Positions 16,958 to 24,568 of a stretch of DNA of 41,455 nucleotides are shown in pieces (within the stretch, counting starts at the first letter, position 1; every line of letters starts with the position of its first letter). Origin of the DNA: CAZKBP01 sp964551015 (GTDB taxonomy: Bacteria; Bacteroidota; Bacteroidia; Cytophagales; Microscillaceae); contig CAZKBP010000043.1 in assembly GCA_964551015.1 (NCBI GenBank), forward strand, positions 1 through 41,455, written 5' to 3'. The position numbers and the translations under genes were made by a program. The notes below the pieces were generated by a model. It had not been told where the DNA came from, did not search any database, and saw only the letters and a list, made by a program, of their open reading frames with translations.

Positions 16958-18415
16958 TTACATGAGTCTTTTCACAAAATCTTCATCTAATCTGACATAT
17001 TTTACTAGACAAAACCCATTCGGCATATTGGTTTTTTTGAGCTTGTCTATCAGGCTATTGACCTTAGACTCGCGATCCGAGCGATTGGTTTGTACCGCTA
17101 CTTTGAGCAATTTGATAAAAAGTACCACGTGAATACAGGTTTCTTTGCCCAAAATTCGGATTTGTCTTTGAATACTATTGGTCAGCTGCGACAGTAACTC
17201 ATTGTCTTTGATGATCGCGTATTGTAAAGCCAATAACAGCTTGACCTCTAAATGCACGTAAGGATATTTTTTCAGGCTGACATCATTGAGGAGCTTGTTA
17301 ATCCAGCGAATGGCCTCATCATATTTTTCGGCATAAAACTGACAAAGGGCTCGGTAAGTGATATAGGAAACATACTGGGGAACATTTTGGATATCAGGCT
17401 CGAAATCGTGAAAAAGCCCTTCGTTTTCTTCGTAGAGATCCATTTGCGTTCCGAGGCGGCTATGTCTTTCCAGTTTGGTGAAAAGAAAGCGAGCCGGGTA
17501 GGTGTGCGTGTTGTAGCTGGAAAGCAAACTTCCGATGGAGTCATTGACCTCCTCGAAGTATCTTTCTGCCTTGCGATACAAACGATAATGATTGTAATAC
17601 TCTAAGCGTAGAAATTGGAGTACAATCCGTAAATGAAAATAGATAGAATCTATCTTAAAGTCCTCAAAGAACTTTTCCATATTGGTGAAAATATCCTCGA
17701 TCGGCTCAATGGTTGCGTCCATCAACTCGTCTTCGGCTTCTACGAAAAGTCGATGAAAAACATTGACACAGCTTTGATACACGTAAAGGCGGTGATATTT
17801 GCTTGGAGGATTATACCGCTTGCAGATATTCACAATGGACTGATTGAGGAGCTTGAGCTCTAGTTTATCATTCTCATCGTCGGTAAAGCTGTAATTACCA
17901 TATTTCTTAAAGTATTCGGCCATCCGGCTTTCTACCTCGTCCACGTCCAAGGTGTAGGCTACGTGTCGGTTGTAAGCCTGAGAGTAATCATAGAACTCCG
18001 GAGTATTGACATGGAGCTTCTTGAGGGTCTTATAGACAAGCATCAGTTCGTTGGAAAGGTCATAGTCGATCAGTTCCTTTTCCAATTTTTTGAGGGTAGT
18101 TACGGCAATGGTTCGCTTCTTCGTAAAAACGATTTCGTTAATATTTGCCACTTTTCTAAGAATATCCGTACGGGGGCTTTCAATTTGTCCGAGCAGGTAT
18201 TCTTCAATTTTTTGGTTGAGCCTTGAGCGAAGCGTGTAGTAGGCATTGGTATTTACATTCAACTCCTCCATGATTTTATTATCAGAAAGTTGCTCCTGAT
18301 GCATGTAGCGGAGGAGGTAGGCAGACTTTTCTGCATTACTCTCAATCAGCAGTTTATAGATATTTTCGTAGTCCGGATCGGAGAGTTGTTTTATAATATT
18401 TTTAAGTTTTGCCAT
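16958..18415 (-). CDS. Large all-helical protein, TPR-like, unknown function
   Basis: A 485-residue soluble protein with no signal peptide or membrane segment. The sequence is almost entirely predicted helix, rich in Leu, Tyr, Lys and Glu, with helical pairs such as ALCQFYAEKYDEAIRWINKL that resemble tetratricopeptide-like repeats. Near the N-terminus (about 40-70) LSDNKIMEELNVNTNAYYTL is reminiscent of a helix-turn-helix. I do not recognise a named family; comparable long helical proteins of unknown role are common in Cytophagales. It is transcribed alone, with a strong terminator, and is convergent with the REC-only gene. A scaffold or transcription-associated role is only a guess. Confidence 0.75.
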   Translation of the reverse strand: MAKLKNIIKQLSDPDYENIYKLLIESNAEKSAYLLRYMHQEQLSDNKIMEELNVNTNAYYTLRSRLNQKIEEYLLGQIESPRTDILRKVANINEIVFTKKRTIAVTTLKKLEKELIDYDLSNELMLVYKTLKKLHVNTPEFYDYSQAYNRHVAYTLDVDEVESRMAEYFKKYGNYSFTDDENDKLELKLLNQSIVNICKRYNPPSKYHRLYVYQSCVNVFHRLFVEAEDELMDATIEPIEDIFTNMEKFFEDFKIDSIYFHLRIVLQFLRLEYYNHYRLYRKAERYFEEVNDSIGSLLSSYNTHTYPARFLFTKLERHSRLGTQMDLYEENEGLFHDFEPDIQNVPQYVSYITYRALCQFYAEKYDEAIRWINKLLNDVSLKKYPYVHLEVKLLLALQYAIIKDNELLSQLTNSIQRQIRILGKETCIHVVLFIKLLKVAVQTNRSDRESKVNSLIDKLKKTNMPNGFCLVKYVRLDEDFVKRLM

Positions 18416-18572
18416 CTTTTCCTTAGAAATTAGATCGGTTAAAAAGTAAGAAGAAATTCACGGTTGTTACTATTTACGGAAAGTATGAAAGAATGAATAA
18501 AAGTGACGCAATTTATCCAATAAACTAATGTAATAAATCCTTCGTTTATTCGCAAAATGTCTGAATTTATCG

Positions 18573-18603
18573 AAAAAAGAAAACTCGGCTTGTACCGAGT
18601 TTT
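18573..18603 (-). terminator. Intrinsic terminator of lpd
   Basis: On the minus strand, AAAACTCGG and CCGAGTTTT form a perfect 9-bp stem around a 6-nt loop, followed by CTTTTTTCG. It lies 34 nt past the lpd stop. Between it and the next gene start (18415) I see no other element. Confidence 0.85.
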
Positions 18604-18637
18604 CAGGTAAATAGTTTATTTCTTCTTGAGCTAAAAT

Positions 18638-20041
18638 CTACATATGTAGGGCGCGATCTTCGGTTGCGGCTAAGCAGGCTTCTTTCACGGCCTCCATATA
18701 GGTAGGGTGGGCGTGCGACATACGCGCCACGTCTTCGGCAGAGGCTCGATATTCCATCACGGCCACCGCTTGGGCAATCATATCGGCGGCTCGGGCACCG
18801 ATGATGTGTACTCCCAAAATTTCGTCCGTTTTTTTATCGGCTAGTACCTTGACTAGGCCATCAATATCCATACTCGCTCTGGACCTTCCTAGGGCGCGGA
18901 AAGGAAAGGAACCTACTTTATAAGCCTTGCCTTGGTCTTTGAGTTGCTCTTCGGTATAGCCCACACTGGCTACTTCTGGCCAAGTATAGACCACATTAGG
19001 GATCAACAGATAGTTGATATGTGGTTTTTGTTGTGCAATGATTTCGGCCACGAAAACCCCTTCTTCCTCGGCTTTATGTGCCAACATGGCTCCCTGGATT
19101 ACATCGCCAATTGCGTAAATACCGGGTACGCTGGTTTCTAAGTGCTCATTGACGGGGATGCGACCTCGTTCATCCGTTTGGATGCCAATGTTTTCCAAGC
19201 CCAAACCTTCCGTGTAAGGGCTTCGGCCAATCGCAACCATGCAGTATTCGGCTTCAAAGGAGACTTCTTCACCCTTTTTCATATCTTCGGCCTTGACCAG
19301 CACTTTTTTGCCTTTATTCTCCACGGAAGTTACTTTGTGTTTGAAGTGAAACTTCATTTTCATCTTCTTCAACACCTTCTGTAATTCTTTTCCTAAGGTA
19401 CGATCCATGGAGGGAATCATCGTGTCAAGATACTCTATCATCGTTACTTGACAACCTAATCTGGCAAAAACCGAGCCCATTTCCGAAGAAATCACCCCTG
19501 CTCCGATGATAATCATACTTTCGGGGACTTTCTCAATGTCTAAGGCTTCGGTGGAGGTAATGATGCGTTTCAAGTCAATTTCGGCTCCTGGCAATCGGGT
19601 CGGGCGTGAGCCGGTGGCGATGATGGTATGCTTAGAGGTAATCTCTTGACTTTTGCCATCGGCATCGGTGATCTTGATGGTGTTTTTATCGACAAAAGAG
19701 CCGAGTCCTTGGAGGACTTCTATTTTATTTTTTTTCATCAAGAACGCGACCCCGTCTACATTTTGTTTGACGACCTCGTTTTTGCGCTTGATCATTTGGG
19801 GCATGTTCACTTTGAGACTTTTGAGATCAATCCCGTGGGTTCCAAAAGTGTGAGCCGCGTTGTAGTAGTGTTCGGAGGAGTCGAGTAGAGCTTTGGAGGG
19901 AATGCAGCCTACGTTGAGGCAGGTGCCGCCTAAAGTTTTGTCTTTCTCGATGATGGCGGTTTTCATGCCTAATTGTGCGGCTCGGATGGCCGCTACATAG
20001 CCACCGGGGCCAGAGCCAATAACAGTTACGTCGTAATTCAT
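18638..20041 (-). CDS. lpdA: Dihydrolipoyl dehydrogenase (E3)
   Basis: A 467-residue FAD-dependent oxidoreductase that reoxidises dihydrolipoamide in pyruvate, 2-oxoglutarate, branched-chain dehydrogenase and glycine-cleavage complexes. The N-terminal FAD Rossmann motif is GSGPGG (9-14). The redox-active disulfide C41/C46 is in GGTCLNVGCIPSK. The NAD-binding motif is GAGVISSE (about residues 180-187), and the FAD phosphate region is YAIGDV. The catalytic dyad His445/Glu450 is in HPTYME. Length is typical. It stands alone without E1 or E2 genes and with its own terminator, consistent with an E3 shared among several complexes. Confidence 0.97.
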   Translation of the reverse strand: MNYDVTVIGSGPGGYVAAIRAAQLGMKTAIIEKDKTLGGTCLNVGCIPSKALLDSSEHYYNAAHTFGTHGIDLKSLKVNMPQMIKRKNEVVKQNVDGVAFLMKKNKIEVLQGLGSFVDKNTIKITDADGKSQEITSKHTIIATGSRPTRLPGAEIDLKRIITSTEALDIEKVPESMIIIGAGVISSEMGSVFARLGCQVTMIEYLDTMIPSMDRTLGKELQKVLKKMKMKFHFKHKVTSVENKGKKVLVKAEDMKKGEEVSFEAEYCMVAIGRSPYTEGLGLENIGIQTDERGRIPVNEHLETSVPGIYAIGDVIQGAMLAHKAEEEGVFVAEIIAQQKPHINYLLIPNVVYTWPEVASVGYTEEQLKDQGKAYKVGSFPFRALGRSRASMDIDGLVKVLADKKTDEILGVHIIGARAADMIAQAVAVMEYRASAEDVARMSHAHPTYMEAVKEACLAATEDRALHM

Positions 20042-20422
20042 CAGGTTTCTTTATGTTTGGATATTTTTCCTTCTATTTTAACAAATAAATAACGGTGAGT
20101 AAATTTATCTATCTTTTCATCAATTGCCAAGCAAGCGTAGCGCAAAAGCTAGGATTGGGCTTTTCTGTATCGGGTCAAAATAAGGAAGGGAGGGCGTGTA
20201 CCAAAATGAAAAATTCCCATTTTGGGACAATCTTGACTAAAAGTGTAAAGTATCTTACATTGTTTTTTTTTATAAAAAATTCAAAGATAAAAATATTCTT
20301 GCTTGTAACCTTATTTACAGAGCATTAGCATTCCAAAAAAAGATTATCTGGATTTTCGCTTGATTTTTGTCAAAATCTATCCAGTTATGGACTAAAAAAG
20401 GTGCTACAAACCAAAACATGAA
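20042..20422. other. Divergent intergenic region with a small inverted repeat
   Basis: A non-coding stretch between lpd (minus) and a response regulator (plus). The only clear structure is CCAAAATG (20201-20208) paired with CATTTTGG (20218-20225) around a 9-nt loop. It is not followed by a T-run, so it is more like an operator-type dyad than a terminator. No convincing promoter match is seen. Confidence 0.4.
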
Positions 20423-20842
20423 ATGGAAAAGCTAAGCCAGGTGTTGTTGATTGATGACAACGAGATAGACAACCTCGTGCACACCAAATTGATGAACGAG
20501 GCCAAGTTGGCAGATCAAATCATCGCTTTTACAAACAGTAGATCCGCATTAATTCATCTAAAAGAGCAGGTCAGAAAGGATATTCACAATTTACCAGACG
20601 TGGTATTGCTGGACTTATACATGCCCATGATGGACGGGTGGTCGTTTATTCAAGAATATGCAAAGCTTGGGTTACACGAATACAAAAAAATAGACTTGTA
20701 CATTATTTCCTGCTCTATTTTTAATAAGGAAATCAACAAGCTCAAAAATGATCCACAAGTGGTAGATTATATTCCTAAACCACTGACCACGAATAAGTTC
20801 GTAGATATCAAAAGAAGATTTCTGAGCCAGTTGGTAAAGTAA
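20423..20842 (+). CDS. Single-domain response regulator (REC only)
   Basis: A 139-residue receiver domain without an output module. The pocket acids are in LIDDNEIDNL (D11, D12), the phospho-acceptor is Asp64 (LLDLYMP), the switch position is Ser96 (IISCS) instead of the commoner Thr, and the conserved lysine is Lys119 (IPKP). It is a clear relative of the regulator at 16306-16716, sharing the first-strand motif and the stretched segment before the phospho-acceptor strand, yet well diverged. No kinase is adjacent. It is convergent with dcd; no terminator is visible in the 81-nt gap. Confidence 0.92.
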   Translation: MEKLSQVLLIDDNEIDNLVHTKLMNEAKLADQIIAFTNSRSALIHLKEQVRKDIHNLPDVVLLDLYMPMMDGWSFIQEYAKLGLHEYKKIDLYIISCSIFNKEINKLKNDPQVVDYIPKPLTTNKFVDIKRRFLSQLVK

Positions 20843-20923
20843 AAATTCTTTTTCTCACGTGATTCAACCCAGCAAGGTTTTGCCGTCTTTTCTCCCTCGG
20901 GAAAGCACCTCCATTCTTATACT

Positions 20924-21442
20924 TTATTCAAAATCTTTATACATCAGACTAGGTTGTACACTGGTGTTGTTTTGGTATTTACCACTTTGGTAACGCTCAA
21001 AAGACCCATCAATGGTATGGTAGTACACTTGGCAAATCTCCACATCGGGGTAAATTTTTACGGGCTGGATACAAAAAATCTCCAGTGTCCAATATCCTTG
21101 GAACCCCACGTCGCCGAAGCCAGCCGTGATGTGTACAAAAAGCCCTAAACGCCCTACCGAAGATCGCCCCTCTAACATGGGGACGAGATTATCCGTTTGC
21201 GTGTATTCTACCGTGCGTCCAAGATAAAGCCGATGTGGTTGGAGCACGAGTCCATCCTTAGGAATATTGATCTTGTAGGTCGGATTGAGCTTTTTCATGT
21301 CTAGGATGTCGTGCTCGTAGACCAAAAGTTCGTCGTGCAAGCGTAAATTATAACTGTTGGGGTTCAGTTGTTTGGGATTGTAGGGGTCAATTTTGATGTC
21401 ACTACCCAATCTTTTCTCTATTTCTTTACCCGATAGAATCAT
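20924..21442 (-). CDS. dcd: dCTP deaminase
   Basis: A 172-residue homotrimeric-type nucleotide deaminase converting dCTP to dUTP for thymidylate synthesis. The signature EGRSSVGRLGLFVHITAGFG (91-110) contains the substrate-binding R93-S94-S95, and Glu121 in YWTLEIF aligns with the catalytic glutamate (E138 of the E. coli enzyme). The C-terminal region contains the YQSGKYQ segment that usually closes over the nucleotide. It is slightly shorter than most members but complete. Whether it also has dUTPase activity, as in bifunctional DCD-DUT enzymes, cannot be told with confidence; the HITAGFGD version of the loop resembles both groups. Confidence 0.93.
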   Translation of the reverse strand: MILSGKEIEKRLGSDIKIDPYNPKQLNPNSYNLRLHDELLVYEHDILDMKKLNPTYKINIPKDGLVLQPHRLYLGRTVEYTQTDNLVPMLEGRSSVGRLGLFVHITAGFGDVGFQGYWTLEIFCIQPVKIYPDVEICQVYYHTIDGSFERYQSGKYQNNTSVQPSLMYKDFE

Positions 21443-21894
21443 GGTTTTGGTGTTAATTTGAATCCTTCTTGTTGGTGATATTTATCAAAGATAAAGATAA
21501 AGAGAAATCGGGGATCTTGTATGAGGAATTTTCAAGCAATCCATGCCTCCTTTGGCCATGTACTCTTTGCCCACCTGTGGTCTGTGTTTTGATGATGGCT
21601 CGTCGGGGAGATGGCCTATGGAAGTGAGGGGGACAAGAGGTGTACCTTTTAGGTTTCCTACATTTTTTTTCTTGAAAACACACTTGATGCACCCTTGTCA
21701 AAAAAAACATGTTCAATAGATCAGTGTCTCGGTTTGATGTATATTTCCCCAAATTTGAGGCGAACGTCCCCTATTTATGAAACTCCTTCAACAAGATTTT
21801 GTACTTGTGGGTGATTGTCACTTAGGATGCTTCAGTATATAGAATTCCTAGCTAGGTTTGCATCAGATTCATCATTTAAACCAACATTCACATC
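21443..21894. other. Divergent intergenic region dcd/adc
   Basis: About 450 bp without a supported gene. It contains a long-range imperfect inverted repeat (GACAAG at 21632-21637 with CTTGTC at 21694-21699, plus GGTG/CACC beside them) and ends in the adc promoter region. An antisense 99-codon frame is present but has an unnatural Arg/His/Pro/Ser-rich composition and is not called. Confidence 0.35.
21853..21860 (+). promoter_or_regulatory. Candidate Bacteroidota -7 element for adc
   Basis: TAGGTTTG matches TAnnTTTG and lies 34 nt before the adc ATG. No clear TTTG -33 element is seen at standard spacing. Confidence 0.4.
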
Positions 21895-22632
21895 ATGACT
21901 AAAGAAGAAATCCTTCGGGCGGCGAGCATGCCTGCACATAGCTCCAGTTATCCTTTCGGACCTTATCGTTTTGTAGACCGAGAGTATTTTATCATTAGTT
22001 TTGTCACGGAGCCGGAGGTAATTCGTTATTTTTTGCCGGAGCCATTAGAACCCATCGCTGATCCTATTGTGCACTACGAATGGATCAAGATGCCAGACAG
22101 TCAAGGGTTTGGTGATTATACCGAAAGTGGCTTAGTAATCCCCGCCAAGTTTGAGGGCGAGGAGGTAAATTTTGTAGCGGAAATGTTTTTGGACGATTTA
22201 GCACCCATCGTGGCGGGGCGTGAGATTTGGGGTTTCCCTAAAGAATATGCTCAGGTGGCGTTGAAAATTAACAAAGATACCCTTACGGGAACGCTTTCTT
22301 ACGCGGAAGAAAGAATTGCAACGGGCACGATGATGTACAAACACCACGAGTGTAGTAAAGAAGCCATGCAAGCTGCAATGGAAAAGACACAAATTAATCT
22401 AAAACTCATTCCAGACGTAGACGGCACCCCCGCGATTGCCCAACTCGTAGCCATCAACTTGACCGATATCACCGTGAAAGGTGCTTGGGAGAGTCCCGCC
22501 CGACTCCACTTAATTCCACACGCACAGGCCAGCTTAGGTGATTTCCCAGTAAAAGAAATCTTACACGGTAAGCACTTTATTTCTGATCTGACACTCCCTT
22601 ACGGGAAAGTAGTACACGATTATCTAAAATAA
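21895..22632 (+). CDS. adc: Acetoacetate decarboxylase family protein
   Basis: A 245-residue protein collinear over its whole length with clostridial acetoacetate decarboxylase (244 residues). The Schiff-base lysine is kept as Lys116 in GREIWGFPKE, aligned to Lys115 of the clostridial enzyme, as are Arg29 (DREYF) and Glu77 (DYTESG), the other two active-site residues. The neighbouring clostridial Lys116 is replaced by Glu117 here. The C-terminal half (IPDVDGTPAIAQLV, LPVKEI-like FPVKEILHG, and YGKVVHDYLK at the end) also follows the family. A true decarboxylase is likely, but the acetoacetate decarboxylase superfamily includes other Schiff-base chemistries. No CoA-transferase or acetone-pathway genes are nearby. 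It is convergent with the fusion gene and shares a terminator. Confidence 0.88.
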   Translation: MTKEEILRAASMPAHSSSYPFGPYRFVDREYFIISFVTEPEVIRYFLPEPLEPIADPIVHYEWIKMPDSQGFGDYTESGLVIPAKFEGEEVNFVAEMFLDDLAPIVAGREIWGFPKEYAQVALKINKDTLTGTLSYAEERIATGTMMYKHHECSKEAMQAAMEKTQINLKLIPDVDGTPAIAQLVAINLTDITVKGAWESPARLHLIPHAQASLGDFPVKEILHGKHFISDLTLPYGKVVHDYLK

Positions 22633-22654
22633 AAAGGAATGAATCATTTCCTGA

Positions 22655-22686
22655 CCAACCCTGATGATGGCATCAATCAGGGTTGG
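22655..22686. terminator. Bidirectional hairpin between adc and the fusion gene
   Basis: A perfect 11-bp stem CCAACCCTGAT / ATCAGGGTTGG, with an additional GATG/CATC pairing in its loop, lies in the 78-nt gap between two convergent genes. T-tracts are weak on both sides (TTGTCCTT to the right, GGAAATG to the left on the minus strand), but placement and strength suggest a shared terminator. Confidence 0.65.
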
Positions 22687-22710
22687 TTGTCCTTCTGGTT
22701 AGCCGAGAAT

Positions 22711-24408
22711 CTAGGCAGGTTTCTTACCTAAAATTCGAGCCCCTCCCAGATTGCCTCCTTGAAATAACTCGGCAATAGTCTGATAAAAACGTGCCCGATT
22801 CTCGTAGATTTTTTCTCCAAAAAAGTCGCGATTTTTATCAGCCTCAGCTACAAAGTCTTGGTAGCGATGCTTGGTCCAATCTTGCCAGACCGCAGTTCTG
22901 GGTACAATTTGAATATCCTCAAAACCCACTGCTTCCAAATCTTTTTGGTAAGTATCCACAGGGGTAACACTAGGTGCACTCACGATTTCCATCAAATCGT
23001 TTGCTTCTGAAAGCTCAAAAGGATTCAACGCCACTAAGTCCTCAATGATAAAAGTCCCCCCCGGTCGGAGTAATTCATAGCTTTTAGCCAAGGCTGCCTG
23101 ACGATTTGAAAAATGAAGAAAAACTAATAAGGAGACAAAATGGTCAAAGGTTGAAGCAACTTGATAGCTCAAAAAATCAGTCGTGATGTATTCTACCAAA
23201 TGGCTCAAGCCTACACGTTCGGTGAGTTCCTGGGCTAACTCATTGAGTTCGGCTTGCACCTCGATACCCAGCACCCGACAGCCCGTACAGTGTGCCAGAA
23301 CCCGACTCGTGCCGCCTACGCCACTGCCAATATCGCAAACATAGGCTCCAGCTTGCAGATTAAGGGCTGCAATGACGTCTTGACAGGTTTGCTCTCCTAG
23401 GTAATGATATTGATCCAAATGTCCTAAATTGGTCAAGTCTTCAATTTGCAAAGGCCCTTCGGCTTTGCCCTGAAGAGCGAGCGACTTGTGAACACTTTCT
23501 ACCCGCCAGTTGTACATCACCGTGGAAAGTGAACGCTGTGTTAATTGGGTGTAGGCACTACATAGGGATTCAGGGGATACTTTTTGATCAATGATTTTAA
23601 GCTCGTGGAGCATATTTTGTACTTTTTCTAATGCTTCCTGATCTATTTGAGGTTGGCAGAGCCATTCGGTTTGTTCGTACCACTCTTCTACGTCGGGTAC
23701 ATCTAGTTGGTAGTGCTGGGCGATGTAGGCGATTTTTTCATCTTTTTCCAAGTAATCCAAATGCTTTTGTATATCGTCTATGAGCTGGAGAAGAGACGAA
23801 TGATGTTTTTCCAAGATTTCTTCTCGGGCTACAATCACAAAACAAGGCCAAGGGGTTTGGCAGACCCCAACTCGTCGCCACTCACCACGATCTACGGTAG
23901 GCTTGGTCGTGAATTTTTCCCACATGAAAGCATCTGCTTTGGATTCACGTAGTGCCACTCTGGCTCCTTCAAAGTTTTGGACTAGCTCAAAGCTCAACTC
24001 ATCAGGATTCCAATCCCGTTGCTGGGCATTGACAATCGCCATCAGGTGTGAGCCAGACTGATAGCGACTGATGGCAAAATGGCCTCTCTCCAAATCGGCT
24101 ACTTTCTCAAATTTGCTATCTGCGTGTACGTGTATCCCCCAAGTCAAGGGGCTGCTCACATAGGTTCCTACGATTCGACTAGGGTTGCCCTTCACGATGT
24201 CAGCTACGGCTCCCTCGGTTAGTATGAGAGCGACATCTAAGGCTCCTTCCCGTAGTGCCTGGCACATGGCTCCCGTTCCTCCGGGATAATCTTGCCAAGT
24301 GAACTGGTAAGTCTTTGTGGCTAAAAGTTGCTTTTCCTGTACTAACCGCCAAGGATAGTTGAAATGCTCAGGCACACCCCCTATTCTGAAATGGATTGGC
24401 TCATTCAT
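22711..24408 (-). CDS. Fusion of cytosolic PBP2-like binding domain and SAM methyltransferase
   Basis: A 565-residue, two-domain protein. Residues 1-275 resemble the type 2 periplasmic-binding fold of the Ca3427/NMT1-like group (GGVPEHFNYPW at the start, GALDVALILTEGAVADIVKG as the hinge/ligand segment, SRYQSGSHLMAIVNA, and the KADAFMWEKFTT segment), but there is no signal peptide or lipobox, so it should be cytosolic. After a helical linker, residues about 330-565 are a class I methyltransferase: motif I VCDIGSGVGG (357-366), acidic post-I GIEVQAE, a LRPGGTFIIEDL strand, and the tail LFQGGNLGGARILGKK, which is typical of glycine/sarcosine/dimethylglycine- or phosphoethanolamine-type N-methyltransferases. 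The reading frame is continuous with no sign of frameshift. Ligand and methyl acceptor are unknown. It is convergent with adc. Confidence 0.85.
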   Translation of the reverse strand: MNEPIHFRIGGVPEHFNYPWRLVQEKQLLATKTYQFTWQDYPGGTGAMCQALREGALDVALILTEGAVADIVKGNPSRIVGTYVSSPLTWGIHVHADSKFEKVADLERGHFAISRYQSGSHLMAIVNAQQRDWNPDELSFELVQNFEGARVALRESKADAFMWEKFTTKPTVDRGEWRRVGVCQTPWPCFVIVAREEILEKHHSSLLQLIDDIQKHLDYLEKDEKIAYIAQHYQLDVPDVEEWYEQTEWLCQPQIDQEALEKVQNMLHELKIIDQKVSPESLCSAYTQLTQRSLSTVMYNWRVESVHKSLALQGKAEGPLQIEDLTNLGHLDQYHYLGEQTCQDVIAALNLQAGAYVCDIGSGVGGTSRVLAHCTGCRVLGIEVQAELNELAQELTERVGLSHLVEYITTDFLSYQVASTFDHFVSLLVFLHFSNRQAALAKSYELLRPGGTFIIEDLVALNPFELSEANDLMEIVSAPSVTPVDTYQKDLEAVGFEDIQIVPRTAVWQDWTKHRYQDFVAEADKNRDFFGEKIYENRARFYQTIAELFQGGNLGGARILGKKPA

Positions 24409-24498
24409 ATTGGAGAAAAGTTATTTGAGAACGATATGCATTTAACTCGAATGGGTCTGGATAGTTAAGCAAGAAGGAGCGTTTTTAGGTGAGCTAAT

Positions 24499-24540
24499 AA
24501 AAAAGATCGGCTAATAAGCCCCGAAAGGCGTATTAGCCGA
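24499..24540 (-). terminator. Intrinsic terminator of the first SGNH gene
   Basis: A perfect 10-bp stem TCGGCTAATA / TATTAGCCGA with a 14-nt loop is followed on the minus strand by TCTTTTTT. It lies 28 nt past the stop codon. Confidence 0.88.
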
Positions 24541-24568
24541 CAAAAAAATTTATCAAAACAATAAGGAT

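Noticed and set aside
20095..20328. 77-codon plus-strand frame between lpd and a response regulator
   Set aside because: It covers a hairpin and very AT-rich promoter-like DNA; its composition is not protein-like.
21453..21752. 99-codon minus-strand frame upstream of dcd
   Set aside because: Rich in Arg, His, Pro and Ser with no domain; probably intergenic DNA.
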